DNA of 64,000 nucleotides from Anodontia alba. Its lineage: Eukaryota; Mollusca; Bivalvia; Lucinida; Lucinidae. Made by a program: the position numbers and the translations under genes. Numbering within the stretch: position 1 is the stretch's first letter; the number at the start of each line of letters is the position of its first letter. Positions 1 through 10,100 of this stretch are shown here, piece by piece. The stretch lies in NCBI GenBank assembly GCA_964016985.1, contig OZ024836.1, positions 37,070,152 to 37,134,151 on the forward strand, in the 5' to 3' direction. The notes below the pieces were generated by a model, which saw only the letters and a program-made list of their open reading frames with translations, searched no databases and was not told the origin of the DNA.

Positions 1-189
1 GTGAAATGTAAACTCTGTTTTATGGGAATTGAGAAAAATATTTCAAAGTGACAATTTCTGACTTTTTTTACCCTGCATGCTAGACATTAATTGGAGCAGT
101 TTGGTCTGGGTCCACATTGTTTTCCATTACATTACAACATTTTAGACACAAACCAAGTAGTTGCATGGACTAGTTTAACTTTACCTTTA

Positions 190-380
190 TGAACAAATGC
201 AGCAGACAACAAATTAATTATAATTTTCTATTTTTTTTTTGCAAAAAATTGATTTAACATTTCATGCTAAGTATCTCCTAAAATAAATTGACATTTCATG
301 CAAACTGTCTCCTAAGGAGACGAAAAAATATAATTAATTTGTTATCTGCTGAAATTTTTTCCAGCATGCTGTTAAATTTT
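190..380. repeat. Family F palindromic element (diverged)
   Basis: An imperfect inverted repeat with arms around ACATTTCATGCAAACTGTC and flanking 'cagcagacaacaaatt' / 'tttgttatctgctgaaat'. It matches the F family seen many times downstream but is decayed. Confidence 0.4.
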
Positions 381-510
381 TAGGATAGATATAATGAGGA
401 GTGAAGGTCTTCAAATATTTAGGGTAAATATGGTGGAAAGAAGGGGAAAAAATGAAAAACTTAAACATTAGAAAAAACATGTTTGAAAAAGAGAAGAAAA
501 CTTTATAGGC

Positions 511-733
511 TACAGTAAATGTCCTAAAATTTCAAACACTTTATTCCATCCTTTTTTTTTGCCTAAATTTTGCTTCTAATGCAGTTGTTTCTCAAATTAC
601 TTAGTGGAATGGCAAACAGTGTAGACCCTGATCAGACTGCTCCTTCAGGAGCAGTCTGATCTGGGTATGCATTGTTTGCATAATGCCATTTTGTCAGACA
701 CTTTGGTGTACGAAATTTTAGGACATTTACCAT
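511..733. mobile_element. Family A MITE-like element (copy 1)
   Basis: Terminal inverted repeats read CAGTAAATGTCCTAAAATTT on the left and the complement (ending GGACATTTACCA) on the right, each next to TA. The TA target fits the Tc1/mariner/pogo superfamily. The centre is a long hairpin, arms GTAGACCCTGATCAGACTGC and complement around a TTC loop (about 618-682). There is no coding capacity, so it is non-autonomous. Confidence 0.75.
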
Positions 734-1673
734 ATTTAGGAGTTAGGGTATCCAAATATTTAGGGCTATTACTGAAGAATGACAATAAAATAAAATAAAT
801 AAATTCTAAAGCATAATAAGAAAAACAAAGGTGGTAAAAGGGAAGAAAATTGTAAATCTTTGAAGTGAACACCATTATTGATTTCATGGTGATTTTAGCA
901 TAGTCATACCTGGTAAAAGGACAATATGGTCAGTATGAATAATTAACCACCCCTTATGTCGTCTACTGAGCAGGGGTGGGTGAAACAGCATTGAATACAG
1001 GTAACACAGTATGATGTTGGTTTAGGAAAGAAAGATCAAGAGAAATATTGGGAAAATTGAATTATTTTTTGTATCAGATTGTGAATAATTTGTGCCATAA
1101 AATATTGTTTTTGCATAATAGCAATAATGAGGTAAATTATCAGGTGTGAAATGGTTTGAGTTTGAAGGTGTCTGCATCAGCATGTGGGTGTGAAATAGGT
1201 GTTAAATAGTGTTAGGGTAAGTAGCTTGTAGAAGAATTAAGGTCCAGTCAGTTGTCTTAGGGTAATGATAGAAATTGTGTAGGTGATATAGTGACTTGGG
1301 TCCACAGCAGCTAAGAAGCTGGGGAGAACTAGTTCAATAAATTATAGGATATATTTAATAATTTTTATAACTTCCATGAATGTGTTTGAAACTCTTATAT
1401 ACACCTTTAAAATAAAATCTTTCAGAGGCATGTTTGCAGAAAATTAATTAGAGGAGTTAGCTATATATGTGCACATATAATTAATGTATTGATTATAGAC
1501 TGCATACTGTGACACATTAGGAATTTGCATAGGATTTAGAGATCTTGCAAAAATAATATTGTGTGGATTTATAATGTACAGGATGAAATCTTCAGGACTT
1601 GGCATTTGGAATAAACAGGAGAAATTCAAATACACAGGAATCTCCTAGTAAATTAATACCCTTTAGCATGGTT
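734..1673. other. Unassigned AT-rich stretch
   Basis: No convincing gene or strong repeat is seen here. The short open frames are AT-rich and match no family I recognise. Confidence 0.5.
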
Positions 1674-1837
1674 TTGAATATAACACTGTTTAAAATGGAC
1701 AAAATGTATAGATTATATTGAAACATTTACCATAATTGGTCATTTTTCTATATAAAGCTATACGTTTTTCTTGACTATTGTTTAGCAAGCATGGTTTTTG
1801 CTAGCGATTCCAGCAGTAGTGTTATGAAGAGGTTGCA
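1674..1837 (-). mobile_element. Family E2 pogo/Tigger-like fragment
   Basis: Contains the internal hairpin with arms TGTATAGATTATATTGAAA and TTTTTCTATATAAAGCTATA, then an end reading 'agtgttatgaagaggttg'. The fuller copy at 37943-38164 has the same order of parts. The left end is lost. Confidence 0.5.
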
Positions 1838-2290
1838 GAATATTCTACAAAGATAGTATGTTTGGATTAGATTAGAATGTAGTAATGAAAACTAAAAACT
1901 AAGAAAGGTATAATAAAACTTGATGTGCACGTGAGAACAGATCATGTTTTTTAAACTTCACTGGTAGTTTTGTTACAAAAAATCAGCAGAAAAAGAAAGA
2001 AAAGAAAAAAAAATGTTAGGATGATATGGAAGCATAAGCAAACTTTGTCTCATTTTATTCACAGTTATTTTTTTTGTGTTTTTGAAAGCAGACTGACTGG
2101 TGAAATTTTGTGATGTTTTATTAATTACCATCCTAATATTATTAGTTTGTATGATCTGTAGTGTCAGTTACTAGATGTGAGAAACATTTCGTTTTGGTTC
2201 TGAGTCTGTCAAAACTAAAATACACAGACAGAAAAATATACACAAAATAGCACACAAAAAAATAACAACATTCTTGATTAGTAAATAATA

Positions 2291-5200
2291 ATGGATCCCT
2301 TAGAAATAGATACTAGTTATGGAATTAGCCCAGCTCAGAGGGGGGAGGATATCTTTCCAGAGCAAACGGACATGTTATTAAGTGCTCTAAATGAACAGTA
2401 TAGACAAGCACTTCTTGAAACTGAGACAGAGAGGTTGAAAAAGACCAATTCAAATAATGGTCATGGAAGCCAGAATGGAAGTCACCATGGAAGTGCTCAT
2501 GGAAGTAAGCCTGGAAGTGTCAATGGAAGTTTCCACGGAAATGGTAATGGACATACTCGAAGTGCCCCAGGAAGTCATCATTGCTCATTAAGTAGAGCAA
2601 ACACATTAAGGAGGCAATCGTCATCACGTGAGAATATTTTTCTTCAAGATATGGATGGAAGTCACAGAGGAAGTACCCATATAAGTAAGCCTGGAAGTGT
2701 CAATGGAAGTCACCATGGAAATGGTAATGAACATACTCGAAACGCCTCAGGAAGTCATCATGGCTCATTAAGTAGAGCAAACACATTAAGCAGGCAGTCA
2801 TCAGCACATGAGAGTATTTTTCTTCAAGATATGGATGGAAGTCGCCATGGAAGTACTCATGGAAGTAAACCTGGAAGTGCCAATGGAAGTCATAATGGAA
2901 ATGGACATACTCAAAGTGCCCCAGGAAGTCATCATGGCGCAGTAAGCAGAGCAAACACCTTAAGTAGGCAGTCATCTGCACATGAAAATATTTTTCTTCA
3001 AGACGTGGATGGAAGTCACCAAGGAAGTGCTCATGGAAGTAAACCTGGAAGTTTCAGTGAAAGTTGCCATGGAAACAATAACGAATGTACTCAAAGTGTA
3101 CCTGGAAGTCATCGTGGCTTTTGCAGCAGAGCAAACACCTCAAGCAGGCAGTCATCTGTACAGGAGGAGAATATTTTTTTTCAAGACATGGATAGACAGC
3201 AACTTACGGAACAGAAACCACCTGTTTCAACAAGACAGAATTCTCTTGCTAGCTTAAATTCCAAGAAATCAGATGATGATGACTATAACAATGCTTTGGC
3301 AAAACAGAACTCTGTAAATGGTGTAGTGAGACAAAGCTCTGATAAAATTTTAGTGAGGCAAAATTCTGTGACAAGTTCCGTTAATGGTTTAGTGTGTCGT
3401 GGTTCAGTTAATTGTTCAGATAATGGTGCATTGATGCATAGTTCTGTTAATGGTGCTAGTAATGGTTTAGTTAGGCAAAATTCAAATAATGGTTTAGTGA
3501 GACAGAGTTCATTTCATGGTTCAAACAGTGGTTTAATGGGGCAGAATTCTGCTTGTAATAATGGTAAACCAATACAAAGTTCAAATAAGGGTTTGGTGCG
3601 GCAAGGTTCATTTAGTGGTTCAGTTAATGATTTGATGAGACAAAGTTCAGTTGATGGTTCAAATAATGGATTATTTAATGGTTCAAATAATGGGTTAATG
3701 AGCCAAAACTCTAATAATTGCGCAGTAAAACAAACTTCTGCTAATGGTTCAGATAATGGTTTGGTGGGGCAAGGTTCAATTTATGGTTCAAATAAGGGAT
3801 TAGCAAGGCAAGAGTCATTTGATGGTTTGGATCTTAATACAAGACAGAATCCAGCAATGACTGCATATAATTTACAACAACAACAACGATTAGATCCTGA
3901 AAACCACTTTTCTGTAATTGCACTTGCAGATGAAGATTTTGTGTATAGCCCAAACCTAATGGGTGAAGCTCTTCTGGATTATAGTGACTTACCAGTACCA
4001 GCTCCTGCTGGTTTAAACCAAGAAATTGCAAGAAGTGATAACTTTTTCAGTTCCAGAAATAAAACAGTTGATAATGGTGTTAGTAGAAAACATGGGGTAG
4101 ATAGGGTGGACAGAAGAACAAGTAATGAGAATATATATAAAGGAAATGGTTTGATTGATAAAAAAGAGACTTGCATACCCGTTGAAAATCTGAATGGTAG
4201 AGTTGTAGATATTAATGGTAGAATAGTTAGCATAGGTCAGTCAGACGATGTGTATGAACTGCTTAATCCAGTGCAGACAGTCAGTGAAACAGGCATTAAT
4301 TATTCACAATCTGATACTAACTCATCCAGTGCTAAGAATGGCAGGAAGAAAGAATCTGCAATTAAACATCAGCAGGCAATGAATGGAATGTCCAATAATA
4401 AAGGCAAATACTCTGAATCTTCACAAAATGAAAATAAAAATGGCAGTATTAATGGAAGGAGAGGCAGCAAAAATGGACAAAATGGGAGTCAGTCAAATAA
4501 CCAGTCTAGCAGGAGAGAAGAATTTGAGCAAGTCCTGCTTGCTCGTGAGAATTCTTTTAGAATTCATACTGGACAAGAGGAAGGAAGGAAATTAGTAAAA
4601 CAGAGAAGCAAAGCAGAATTGTATCAGATGGATGATACAGACCAGCACTATGATGTCAGTAAGATACAAATTTCACGGGAAGATTTCTGTCACGGAGAAA
4701 ATATTGGTGAAATGTGTTATAGTGAAAATGGACAGATACAATACAGACAGTTTAAAGACTATAGTGAAAACGGCTCACAGGTGAGAAAAACTAAGTCCAG
4801 TAATGGCAGCAAAAATGGAAAATCAAAAAATGGCAAAAATGGAAGAGTTACATTTAAAGAAAATGAGCATGCAATGCAGATTGACAGTAGTGCAATAAGA
4901 AAAATTATAGAAACAGAGAAGAATAGTACTGAAAATGATATAGACAATTTTTCTTTTTCTGAATCCGAGAGATTTGAACCTTATGTACGGCTGCATGGTA
5001 ACATTGATGTAAAGGTGGATTCTGGTTCATATGGTAGCAAATCAGGGACATTTAAAGGGGAATTTAGTACAAATCAGGAAAGTGCAAACAAGAAGGATAG
5101 TGAAAATTACAGACCAAAAAATGAACGACATATTCAGTATGACTGTAAAGGACTTATTGACCCGGACAGGATAAGCAAATCTGTTCAGAAACCTGGAATG

Positions 5201-5749
5201 GAGTATTGGGTTTACTCAGCTAGTGATCATAATTCAAGGTCATTTAAAGGTCATGAAAGTGTTAAGGAAGTTCAAAAATCCCAGTCTTATAGCAGCCAGA
5301 AAACCAACAATTTGGTCAGTGAGGGACATTATGAAATGGAGAAACTTAAAAAGTCTGAATTAAAACAAGGCTTTAACAAAAATGAAAATGATGACGTTAA
5401 TTATGGAAAATTAGACATAATGTTTAAGCACGTACACAATGATCAGTTTAAGATGGTTATGGTATCTGATGAATTAAACAATGAAAGGCAACTAAATGAG
5501 AGGAATAGAGACAAGGATGGAGAAAATGTGAGATACATTAATGCTAAGCAAGATATTGAACAAATGGAAGCTAGGATTTATTATCTCGGAAACAAAGAAC
5601 AGGCAGGTGTTTATTTGTGTACCAAAATATATTCAGTCAAACTTCAGTGGCTCTTACGTCTTTGGGACCATGGAAATTTGTCTGAGATAAGTTGGTTTGA
5701 GCCACTGAGGGTTAATCATAAAGCCAGGTCAGGAAGCAATTGGCGATAA
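2291..5749 (+). CDS. Large uncharacterised Asn/Ser/Gly-rich ORF (1152 codons)
   Basis: A single uninterrupted frame of 3459 nt in AT-rich DNA, far longer than chance allows. I recognise no family. The ATG has a good Kozak context (A at -3, G at +4), and an in-frame TAA lies at 2282-2284, so 2291 is a plausible true start. Order of parts: a short amphipathic start with LLSALNEQYRQALLETETER (about residues 30-49); four units of about 60 residues rich in Gly-Ser-His (about 55-300); a second array with RQNS/RQSS/RQGS repeats (about 305-520); then a long charged, Asn-rich, apparently disordered region. No signal peptide, membrane segment or enzyme motif is visible. The last ~40 codons (from about 5630) lie inside a dispersed repeat, so the true exon probably ends earlier. 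Candidate donors are 4780|gtgaga (strong), 5527|gtgaga and 5606|gtgttt. It may be a single gene, or a first/alternative exon spliced to the rootletin exons downstream; the sequence cannot decide. Confidence 0.6.
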   Translation: MDPLEIDTSYGISPAQRGEDIFPEQTDMLLSALNEQYRQALLETETERLKKTNSNNGHGSQNGSHHGSAHGSKPGSVNGSFHGNGNGHTRSAPGSHHCSLSRANTLRRQSSSRENIFLQDMDGSHRGSTHISKPGSVNGSHHGNGNEHTRNASGSHHGSLSRANTLSRQSSAHESIFLQDMDGSRHGSTHGSKPGSANGSHNGNGHTQSAPGSHHGAVSRANTLSRQSSAHENIFLQDVDGSHQGSAHGSKPGSFSESCHGNNNECTQSVPGSHRGFCSRANTSSRQSSVQEENIFFQDMDRQQLTEQKPPVSTRQNSLASLNSKKSDDDDYNNALAKQNSVNGVVRQSSDKILVRQNSVTSSVNGLVCRGSVNCSDNGALMHSSVNGASNGLVRQNSNNGLVRQSSFHGSNSGLMGQNSACNNGKPIQSSNKGLVRQGSFSGSVNDLMRQSSVDGSNNGLFNGSNNGLMSQNSNNCAVKQTSANGSDNGLVGQGSIYGSNKGLARQESFDGLDLNTRQNPAMTAYNLQQQQRLDPENHFSVIALADEDFVYSPNLMGEALLDYSDLPVPAPAGLNQEIARSDNFFSSRNKTVDNGVSRKHGVDRVDRRTSNENIYKGNGLIDKKETCIPVENLNGRVVDINGRIVSIGQSDDVYELLNPVQTVSETGINYSQSDTNSSSAKNGRKKESAIKHQQAMNGMSNNKGKYSESSQNENKNGSINGRRGSKNGQNGSQSNNQSSRREEFEQVLLARENSFRIHTGQEEGRKLVKQRSKAELYQMDDTDQHYDVSKIQISREDFCHGENIGEMCYSENGQIQYRQFKDYSENGSQVRKTKSSNGSKNGKSKNGKNGRVTFKENEHAMQIDSSAIRKIIETEKNSTENDIDNFSFSESERFEPYVRLHGNIDVKVDSGSYGSKSGTFKGEFSTNQESANKKDSENYRPKNERHIQYDCKGLIDPDRISKSVQKPGMEYWVYSASDHNSRSFKGHESVKEVQKSQSYSSQKTNNLVSEGHYEMEKLKKSELKQGFNKNENDDVNYGKLDIMFKHVHNDQFKMVMVSDELNNERQLNERNRDKDGENVRYINAKQDIEQMEARIYYLGNKEQAGVYLCTKIYSVKLQWLLRLWDHGNLSEISWFEPLRVNHKARSGSNWR
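2453..3190 (+). repeat. In-frame tandem repeat of ~180 bp, four units
   Basis: The codons for GSKPGS recur with their Lys at residues 73, 133, 193 and 251, giving periods of 180, 180 and 174 bp. Each unit encodes Gly-Ser-His runs, then SRANTLSRQSS, then ENIFLQDMDGS. All length differences are multiples of three, so the frame has been kept. Confidence 0.85.
3240..3840 (+). repeat. In-frame degenerate repeat encoding (R/K)Q-x-S-(x)n-NG
   Basis: About a dozen diverged copies of a short unit such as SNNGLVRQNS, with the nucleotides 'aatggtttagt(g/t)aggcaa' recurring. The unit differs from the upstream 180-bp array but shares the RQSS element. Confidence 0.75.
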
Positions 5750-6117
5750 TTTAGGGAAACTTTTTCGATCTTCTGCATAATAATGGTATGTTGAGTGTAC
5801 TCATTAGAATTGCCTCAATTAGGCAGTTCTATACTCATTAGAATTGCCTCAATGAGGCAGTTCTAATGAGTACACATGGCATAAAATTTCATGATAAAAT
5901 AAGAAATTTTTTTTTTAGTGTACTCATTAGAATTGCCTCTATGAGACCGTTCTAATGAGTACACACACCATACAATTTCATGATAGAATAAGAAAATTTT
6001 TCCTAAATATTTGTTTTCTTGAGTTGTCAGAAGAATTTTGCAGGGACTCAAAAACGAGTTCCACTTAGCCATGGTAAACGAGCCATCAGTGTTTGAGTCA
6101 TTGACATTTTACTGTAC
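5630..6117 (+). mobile_element. Family P pogo-like element (copy 1), overlapping the ORF 3' end
   Basis: Matches the copy at 41166-41506 in the same order: CAGTCAAACTTCAGTGGCTC, 'tttgggaccatggaaatttg', 'gcaattggcgataatttagg', a palindromic core ACTCATTAGAATTGCCTC, and an end 'agccatggtaaacgagccat' followed by ACTGTA. The palindromic core is present about three times here (5798-5960), against once in the other copies. Confidence 0.75.
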
Positions 6118-6184
6118 ATGTACTCTTGTATTGAAATAAACTAACTTAGCAATAAATAACCAAATTACTAAATAGATTAGAAAA

Positions 6185-6425
6185 GGGGAATGGATACATT
6201 TTCAATGTGAGATAACTCTTTCGAAATGTTTTTTACCTCCGTTCTGTAAAGGGTCTACTCTAAACTGAAAGAGTATTTTTTTTTTTCCTTTTAGGGTAGG
6301 CCCCTTTTTAAGGAGGGAATTGCTGAGCAGGAATGCAAACAGGAAGTTACAAAAGTTTTCTCCCTAAAAATGGCCGAAGATCTACAAAGTATATCAAGTC
6401 CCTTTAATATAATGAATACGGAGCC
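6185..6425. mobile_element. Family I element (decayed copy)
   Basis: Contains 'gagataactctttcgaaa', 'gggtctactctaaactgaaa', 'gcaaacaggaagttac' and 'atggccgaagatctacaaag', all in family I order. The central hairpin is damaged. Confidence 0.6.
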
Positions 6426-6444
6426 CTAAGTTATAAGTACAGTC

Positions 6445-6665
6445 AACACTGCCTTAAGCAAGCTGAATAAATTAAAATGCCATGCAAACTTCTGATTTTC
6501 AGCCAATCAGATTACTTGATCAAGATTGTTGGTATAAATTCATATACTTAATGGCAACAGTGCAGATCCAGATCAGTTGGCTTCTGAAGAAGCCAACTGA
6601 TCTGGATCTATACTGTTTGCAAAGGCAGGGTATATCCGGGCTCAGCAGGACCAGGGTTAAGCAAG
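6445..6665 (+). mobile_element. Family G element (copy 1)
   Basis: Contains 'ttcagccaatcagattactt' and the hairpin arms GATCAGTTGGCTTCTG / GAAGCCAACTGATC inside the shared AACAGT-GTAGATCC segment. It ends 'ctcagcaggaccagggttaa'. Confidence 0.75.
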
Positions 6666-6967
6666 CGCCTAAGAGAATGGTTAAAATTGCTTGTTTTAAT
6701 GGCAGTGCTTGTTCAATACATTTTGATTTATACTGACAATGCAGTCTGGCCTCTTAAGACAAGATTTTGCTTAAAAAAGGTGACCAATAAGACAGGACAG
6801 TGTTTATTTTTGACAAAGAAAGATATTGTATTTTCTCCTAAATTCGGACAGATAGGCATGAGGGAAGTGTGGAGCCAGATCAAACTGCTTCTAAAGGATG
6901 ATGTAATCTGTAATACCATTTTATACAAATTGTACATTGACATAATTCCATGGGTTTGTTGTTACAG

Positions 6968-7108
6968 GTTCTGCAAGATAGAGCAGAATCCCTCACCAAA
7001 CAGATCCATGACCTTGAAGGCAAGGCTCAGTCCCTGCAACTCACCATTGATAGACTGAGTGCTGCTCTTAACAGGACAGAGGAGGAAGAGAGTCAACAGA
7101 AAGAAAAA
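6968..7108 (+). CDS. CROCC: CROCC coding exon a
   Basis: Acceptor 'tgttgttacag' precedes GTTCTGCAAG and donor is AAA|gtgagt. The exon has 47 codons, phase 0 at both ends, beginning VLQDRAESLTKQIHDLEGKA. It is heptad-repeat coiled coil with no Pro or Gly breaks beyond one GK. Phase 0 means the preceding exon must also end in phase 0. Confidence 0.85.
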
Positions 7109-10100
7109 GTGAGTGAACCAGTCTAGAAAGAACTTTAAAAAACAAACAAACAAACAAAAAAAAACAAACAAAAAAATACCAGTCTAGATTGAATTGTATT
7201 TAAAAAGACATTTAAGAGGGGTAGTCAGATCCAGATAAATATTTTTCCTATTTGTCCATGAAAATACATGTTATGGGTATTCAATAGAAATGCCTCATTG
7301 AGGCACTTCTAATGAGTACCCATAACATACATTTTCATGGACAAATAAGAAAGAATATCAGAATTTTTTGGCTAAAAAAAAGTACCTTATTTAAAGCTGT
7401 GTATTTATGTCCCCTCAGGGCGTATTGGTTTCAGAATGGATTCTGTCAGCATTGCTTATAATAAATATTTTTTTTTTTTATTTCTCCATGAAAATATGTA
7501 TTATGGGTTCTAATTAGATTTACCCATTCAAGGCAATTCAAATGAGGCGTAGATTAACAGATTAACTTTTGAAAAAAAAAAAAACAAAAAAAAAACGGAG
7601 CAATTTTATGTTTGGCATTTGTATGTATTAGAATATAGTTGGGGCACATCAGTAAACATACATTACTAGTGTTCAAAAGAGCTGGTGTACAATTTTTTAG
7701 AACAATTATAGTAATTATGTGGGCTGTGCAATGCATCTTCTGGCATATGCAGACAGCAAATGCCCAGATCAGCCTGCACATCTGGGCAGTCTGATTAGGG
7801 CCTTCACTGAGGGCCTTCACTGTCTGCTAACAGAATCATTGGATATGCTAACAGACTCATTGGATACTACAGAATATATGATGGAAATCAAAGACCCGGA
7901 TGATACTTTGTGCATGAACACGGATTTGAATCTGAATTTTGCACATGTTTTTTTGCTTGACATGACCTATATCATATTTTTTTTCTGCAGGTGAACCTTT
8001 TGAACCACTCCCTATCTGACAATGCAGCCCATATCACTGAACTTGAGGACCGTATCACACAGCTACAGAGGGCTCTTACAAGTAGTGAACATGACCGCAG
8101 AATCCTGCAAGAACGACTTGACACTACAAGGTCAGTATTCGTTTACCCTTCTCTTGCTGAACCGGACATGCCCTGTCTTAGCAAACAGTGTAGATCCAGA
8201 TCAGTTGGCTTCTTCAGAAGCCAACTGATCTGGATCTGCACTGTTTGTCATTAAATATGTGAAATTCTATCAAAAACTTTTTGGTTGAAAAAGTACCTTA
8301 TCAAGAGCATTGTACTCATTTAACCTTTAATATTCGGACACCATATCTGTTTACTATACTTATCTCCTTACCATGGATAGTCCTTCCTGAACCACTTCAC
8401 ACTAATATCTCCTGACTCCATCCTGAACCACTTCAAACCAATATCTCCTGACCATCCTGAACCACTTCAAACCAATATCTCCTGACTCCATCCTGAACCA
8501 CTTCAAACCAATACCTCCTAACTGTACTTATTTCCTTTTCATGGATGGTCCTTCCCGAACCACTTCACATCTATACCTCCTAACTGTACTTACCTGTTTT
8601 CTGTGGAATGTCCTCCCTTAACCACTCCTCACCAACTGAATGTCAGAGGAGAGTAAAGTTTTTCACATGAAAACAACAAGAACAACAAAACTAACATATC
8701 TCCTTCCCATACTTTTCCTAGAACAGTTATATGTTGAAGTTTTCTACCTATCAGGAGGTTGCAAGTTCAACCTCTGCCAAGTCAGCTACATTCTTTTGTG
8801 AAAATTGATCATGAAATATTTTCTATGGTCATTCCCTCCCTTCTGCTGATTCAAGAAGGGCAGGTCAGTTTCTGGTGAAAGAATGTGCACAAGACTAGTT
8901 AACTGTTTAGAGGACTAAGCCTGCCCAGTAAATGTGTGGTTAGGCAAACTGACCACACTTGAAATGACCCCATTGGGTTGACTGGGCAGTAAAACCTCAA
9001 CACAAACAAACAATGATTAGCAGTGCAGACGCTGATCATACTGCTCCTGTAGGAGCATGTTCCAACCTTACATTCATATTAGAAAATATTGGTTGTCCCC
9101 ACCTACACCTCATTTGTGTTAATGTTACAGACAAGCCCTGAATGAAGCTAAGAAGCAGAACCATAATCTGTTAGAACGAGTCCAAGGTATTCAGAATGAG
9201 TTGAGTGATGCTGATGTCAGAAAAGCCGAACTTGATGGACAGGTCCGCACTTCCCACACTGTAAGTTACTGTTATCATTTTGTTTGGGATGATGGGGGGG
9301 TGGGGGGAGGGGGGGGGGTGGATGGATACATAGTTTCAGGTTGTGGGACATGGGGTTGGAGGGAGAGGAGTTTTCAGGAGTTATTTTGCTCTTTGCATTC
9401 AGGGTTTTTTTTGCGTGCTTTTTTTCACGTCTGTGGATTTTTTTTTTAAATTAACTTTTTCAAAAAATACCATAAGAGTGTCAAACAGTTTGGACCCAGA
9501 TCAGGCTCGACATTTTATCAGGCCTGACCTGGGTCTAAACTGTTTGTAAAGGTTATCAGCAGACAACAAAAGTCTCCATTAGCCGGGAAAGAGTTAATAT
9601 TTTTCTCCAAAACATATTTTGTGAATACAGTTGACTCTCGTTATCTCGACCCCTCTTATCTCGATCCTATCACTTATGTCGAACTGATTTCTAAGTCCCG
9701 ATTATTTTCCTTATATATTTATTGTATTTCAGCTTCGCGTATGTCGAACTACTTTTATGTCGACACTTCGGCTATCTCGTCCATCATTTTCAGTCCCTGA
9801 ATGTATTTTTCACAGTTTTTACTACCGCGTATCTCAAACTCGGACCATGACGAAGGAAAACAAAATGTAAGATGCGGTGCCGCCGGTCTCTCAGTTAATG
9901 AAAATCATAATAGGCCATTGATAAATAAATCAATATTTTAATTTTACCCTTTGTCCAGGTAATTACAAACAACACAAACAATGTCTAAAATCCGTAATTA
10001 TGAAATCACGTGCATGTCGAGTCGGGTTTGACACGCAGCGCTCAAAACCGTCTCGTGTCATTGATTTGTAAGATAAAAAGCAGCTCAGAATAGTGTTTTG

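Noticed and set aside
2700..2981. Minus-strand frame opposite the 180-bp repeats
   Set aside because: It is the antisense shadow of the in-frame repeat of the large ORF.
9201..9449. Gly-rich frame after rootletin exon c
   Set aside because: It reads past a clear gtaagt donor into a G-rich simple repeat.
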